From the NCBI RefSeq assembly GCF_900168125.1, contig NZ_FUZF01000001.1:1-64000 (forward strand): a stretch of 64,000 bases of DNA, given 5' to 3'. The DNA is from Sphingobacterium nematocida. GTDB lineage: Bacteria > Bacteroidota > Bacteroidia > Sphingobacteriales > Sphingobacteriaceae. Shown here piece by piece: positions 61,279 through 64,000 of this stretch (position 1 is the first letter of the stretch; each line of letters opens with the position of its first letter). A program made the translations under genes and the position numbers. Below the pieces are notes generated by a model, which worked only from the letters and a program-made list of their open reading frames with translations, was not told the DNA's origin and made no database searches.

Positions 61279-61999
61279 ACAACTTGATTTGTAAATAGGC
61301 ACTGTACACATCGTCTTCTACGAAACGCTTCAACTCATGCCTACCGCTATAATATCGCATCAAACGCTCCTCAAAAGCCTTACTCCCTATTCCCCCTTTT
61401 CGTTTTGCTAATGGGGATTTTTTAGATATCTTATTGTTCACGGTAACCTCTAAGATGCCTCCTTCGAAGCTGATGTCAATCGCAATGAACGAATCTGCGC
61501 CTTGAATATCCGCATGTTTAAAAGCATTTTCAATCAAGTCGATCGTAATCAACGGTACCATTACGGACGCGAGATACAGTGGTTCGCTCTCTTCGTCGAT
61601 ATTAACTCTAACCTGAATATCAAAGAGCGGGCTTAACTTCACTTTATTTATTTCAATCAGGTTAAGCGCGAAATCGATCTCTTCTTTCGGAGAGACCAAT
61701 TTATTGGGACTCTCATACAGCACATAATCCAACACTTGCGCTAATTTGTCCATGGTAAAATAGGTTTGATAAGCGTGTGATAAAATAGCATTCAACGAAT
61801 TCTTTAGAAGATGTGGATTAAGTTCTATCCGGTGTACATCCTCCAGCCTATCATTCATTCGCTTGTAGATATCTTCCCTACGTCTGCCGTCCAATTTCAT
61901 CCGTTGATTTTCACGTCGTAGTGATAAGCCATATATCAACAGCCCTATTACTACTGTAGTAAGAATACCTAGGATGACATAAACGATATAGTGCGGCAT
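61268..61999 (-). CDS. LytS-type sensor histidine kinase
   Basis: 243 residues. One N-terminal membrane helix (YIVYVILGILTTVVIGLLIY) precedes the His_kinase segment RIELNPHLLKNSLNAILSHA, where the H-x-L-x-N-x-L block carries the phospho-acceptor His. A HATPase_c domain follows (IDLIENAFKHAD as N-box, GGIGSKAFEERLM as G-box). It lacks a large sensory domain and so is a small LytS-like kinase. It forms a pair with the overlapping LytTR regulator. A TAAGTTTG element lies 27 bases upstream. Confidence 0.9.
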   Translation of the reverse strand: MPHYIVYVILGILTTVVIGLLIYGLSLRRENQRMKLDGRRREDIYKRMNDRLEDVHRIELNPHLLKNSLNAILSHAYQTYFTMDKLAQVLDYVLYESPNKLVSPKEEIDFALNLIEINKVKLSPLFDIQVRVNIDEESEPLYLASVMVPLITIDLIENAFKHADIQGADSFIAIDISFEGGILEVTVNNKISKKSPLAKRKGGIGSKAFEERLMRYYSGRHELKRFVEDDVYSAYLQIKLYEI

Positions 62000-62026
62000 A
62001 AATAGTAAAATAAAAAGTTACACGAC

Positions 62027-62034
62027 CAAACTTA
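62027..62034 (-). promoter_or_regulatory. -7 element (TAAGTTTG) of the two-component genes
   Basis: Exact TAnnTTTG on the minus strand, 27 bases before the kinase start; -33 unclear. Confidence 0.5.
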
Positions 62035-62255
62035 TGTAAAAAGCGTTGCATTCACGAATATCGAAAGTAAAAAACTACAGCGAAAAGATATTACATTTTT
62101 CAGCAGGGATGTTACATTTTTCAAGAGAACAGTTCGATATAACAATGATAATAAGTAACTTAAAATATTATTTGCTATTACATCGAATAGGCCTTGAAAG
62201 ATTATCAGCGCGAGTGGAGAGCAATCAGAAACCTTTCATTTAAACATTTATAATC

Positions 62256-62474
62256 ATGGAGAAACTAATTTTTGAAACGAATATCAGTACGCCTCAATCG
62301 GCACATCTGGTACAAATTGCGCTAACTCAAATCAGGAAGATCCGTCATTGGAAAATCGATTTTGAGTCGGCCTATAACCTACTTATTGTAGAAGGAATAC
62401 ATCTGGATCATACCGAAATCATTTCCAGCCTAGCTGTAAATGGAATAGCGGCAGAACGCCTCTATGAAGAATGA
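62256..62474 (+). CDS. Small HMA-like protein without metal cysteines
   Basis: 72 residues. LIFETNISTPQSAHLVQIAL, TQIRKIRHWKIDFESAYNLL, IVEGIHLDHTEIISSLAVNG, ERLYEE follows the beta-alpha-beta-beta-alpha-beta of heavy-metal-associated domains, but the C-x-x-C loop after the first strand is replaced by STPQSA. It therefore probably does not bind metal by the usual route. The gene is single and closed by a strong terminator at 62484. Function unknown; related small proteins of Bacteroidota have lost the cysteines too. Confidence 0.6.
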   Translation: MEKLIFETNISTPQSAHLVQIALTQIRKIRHWKIDFESAYNLLIVEGIHLDHTEIISSLAVNGIAAERLYEE

Positions 62475-62483
62475 TACCATTGA

Positions 62484-62516
62484 ATCCTGTATACTATAAA
62501 TAATAGTATACAGGAT
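62484..62516 (+). terminator. 14-bp hairpin between convergent genes
   Basis: atcctgtatactat (62484-62497) is the exact complement of atagtatacaggat (62503-62516) with a 5-base loop. It lies between the HMA-like gene and the minus-strand TPR gene and may serve both directions, though T-runs are short. Confidence 0.65.
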
Positions 62517-62531
62517 GACTTCATATGGGGA

Positions 62532-64000
62532 CTAAAAACCGAGTTTAGCAAAAAATCCAGGTTTTCGCCAAGTGTTTTTATAAGTTTGAGCTAATTCAGA
62601 ATGATCGTCGAACGAGCAGACATAGTCCAAGATGGCATGTGCTTCTTTCAGAGATCCAGCCTCGTAGTAAGCTAACGCTTTGATCAGATAAGCGTCCTCT
62701 AATTCTTGGTCGTAAGACCACTCCTGCGTAGTATAAATCGTATCTAAGCGATTGCACAATAGCAGGACTTGATCTTTATCTTTTAACTTTCCAAATACTT
62801 TTATTCCATACCCTAGCCAAAGGATGTAGTCTTCGGGATCCATAACACCTTGCAATGTTGAGTCTTCCTGAGCAAACAGCATACTTGCATCGACCAACCT
62901 ATTTGTGAAATAATCCGTTTTGACAATCATATAGATGGTCTTTGCACGATCAAAGTCGTCTAAGAGAAAATCCCGCTTTTTCTCCAAATAGGACTTTGCA
63001 GCTTGATTAATACGTGGATAATCTTCAATTTCATTATAGTATTGCATCAGTATATAATAGGCATGTGCTTCATTTGGATAACGTTGTGCCGTATTCTCGT
63101 AATAAGCTATCCGTTCAGCGATAGGCTCGTCTTCCATTAATCGATAGATGATGCCTTCAACATTATTTTTTGCAGCTTCGAAATCACGAAAGTCATAATC
63201 ACTGATTACAGGAGTATAAATATGATGATCATAAATCATATACAGCGTCTGTTCGGCATCGGATTGTATATCGTCTGAAGTACCTAATTCATAATCGGCT
63301 TCAATCTGACTGGCCAAATGCTGAACATGTTTGTAAAAAGAAACCTCTTCGGCACTATAATTCGCAAAATAAATGCGTAATGCCTGCTGCAATCCGACAA
63401 AATCCTGATTTTTGCGCAAGGCATCGATGAGGGTGTGATGAAGTTCTTCAAACTCGGAATACCCCAAGCCCTCTGCTGCAGTGGCCGCCGCTACACCATA
63501 ATCTTCGAAATGGGCCTGAACAATCGCTAAGTTATTACAATTCATAGCTCGATTGTGAAGACCACCGTAATAATCACTCTGATACTTGTCTTCTTCAAAA
63601 TAGGTACGAAAAGCTTCATATGCTTGTTCATACAACGCCAAACTTAATCTACGCATTGAGGTTCGATCGGGGACTGCCTCCACTTCCATGACAAAATCAT
63701 CCAATTCAATGGCATCATTATATAACTCCCGCGGCAAATCGCTAAACTCGGGCACCTCATTCACAATTTCACGTTTTGTCAAATAGCTAGCTATTACCTT
63801 TCTACGCCAAGTAGTAGCACCAGCGCCTAAATGTAGCGCCTTGTCCAATAGTGGAAGCGCCTCCTGTGGTCTTTCATTTTCAAAAAGATAGGTACCTGCA
63901 AAATGATATCCTGCAAAACTCGTTGGAACCAACTCGATAATAGATAATGCATGATTGTAGTAAAAATCAGCAGCAACGCCTAGTTCGTCGGGATAACTAC
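62532..64000 (-). CDS. TPR-like protein, 5' end outside the window
   Basis: At least 489 residues; the frame stays open to the window edge (SYPDELGVAADFYYNHALSI before the TTG codon at 63932), so the true start lies beyond 64000. The sequence is all-helical with TPR-like pairs: AGYHFAGTYLFENERPQEAL, PLLDKALHLGAGATTWRRKV, YGGLHNRAMNCNNLAIVQAH, NEAHAYYILMQYYNEIEDYP. It has no motif pointing to an enzyme, and is probably a protein-interaction scaffold. It ends in KPGFFAKLGF. Partial gene. Confidence 0.8.
   Translation of the reverse strand, partial: SYPDELGVAADFYYNHALSIIELVPTSFAGYHFAGTYLFENERPQEALPLLDKALHLGAGATTWRRKVIASYLTKREIVNEVPEFSDLPRELYNDAIELDDFVMEVEAVPDRTSMRRLSLALYEQAYEAFRTYFEEDKYQSDYYGGLHNRAMNCNNLAIVQAHFEDYGVAAATAAEGLGYSEFEELHHTLIDALRKNQDFVGLQQALRIYFANYSAEEVSFYKHVQHLASQIEADYELGTSDDIQSDAEQTLYMIYDHHIYTPVISDYDFRDFEAAKNNVEGIIYRLMEDEPIAERIAYYENTAQRYPNEAHAYYILMQYYNEIEDYPRINQAAKSYLEKKRDFLLDDFDRAKTIYMIVKTDYFTNRLVDASMLFAQEDSTLQGVMDPEDYILWLGYGIKVFGKLKDKDQVLLLCNRLDTIYTTQEWSYDQELEDAYLIKALAYYEAGSLKEAHAILDYVCSFDDHSELAQTYKNTWRKPGFFAKLGF

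Overview
The window looks like chromosome of a Bacteroidota bacterium, most likely in or near Sphingobacteriaceae (Sphingobacterium/Pedobacter type). This rests on an SusC/SusD pair with FecR and an ECF sigma factor, two GH92 mannosidases, TlpA-type thioredoxins, many secreted proteins and lipoproteins, low GC, and several promoters of the Bacteroidota TAnnTTTG class. The genus is inferred, not proven. No rRNA, complete tRNA, CRISPR array, transposase or integrase was found.

Positions 1-18.2 kb are accessory DNA. It starts with a CoiA-like nuclease behind a gene of unknown function, then a minus-strand pair in which a beta-helix-like protein with two C-terminal membrane helices is followed by an unknown protein. 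A cassette-like run of small genes follows (DUF695, a 75 aa protein, a SUKH/SMI1 immunity-type protein, another small protein). From 7.6 to 18.2 kb the DNA is a mixture of intact and broken small modules: an ORF6N gene carrying an in-frame stop inside a 21-base insertion, an intact HicB-like antitoxin beside a hicA stub, a secreted pair, a DUF4177-like/YidD-like overlapping pair, a frameshifted DUF6934 gene with a 53-codon partner, MsrB, a fasciclin protein, an sce7726-type protein, an orphan histidine kinase, a methyltransferase with a small winged-helix-like partner, and second damaged copies of the hicB and ORF6N genes. A 40-base leader occurs twice (7621-7660 and 11991-12030).

Positions 18.2-45 kb are mainly metabolic. 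They hold an oxidoreductase, two secreted GH92 enzymes, a SIR2-like protein, a large TPR protein, DinB-fold proteins with a Crp/Fnr regulator, an AlkC-like glycosylase with a phosphoesterase, a WG/Sel1 repeat protein, a methionine aminopeptidase with a divergent AraC regulator, two large secreted carbohydrate-active-looking enzymes, a DUF1080 protein, an SnoaL/DUF4440-like protein, and a sulfatase beside a decayed sulfatase fragment.

Positions 45-64 kb hold a MutS2-like protein lacking the Smr domain, xanthine phosphoribosyltransferase behind a textbook promoter, a nutrient-uptake locus on the minus strand (sigma factor, FecR, SusC, SusD, two thioredoxin-fold proteins), a CPA2 antiporter, a LytS/LytR-type two-component pair, a small HMA-like protein without its metal cysteines, and a TPR protein cut by the window end.

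The best candidates for something undescribed are the membrane-anchored beta-helix operon (1392-3860), the shuffled ORF6N/HicB/DUF6934 region with its repeated leader, two possible small RNAs that end in strong terminators (about 27.5-27.8 and 41.9-42.0 kb), and the enzyme pair at 37.1-41.7 kb.
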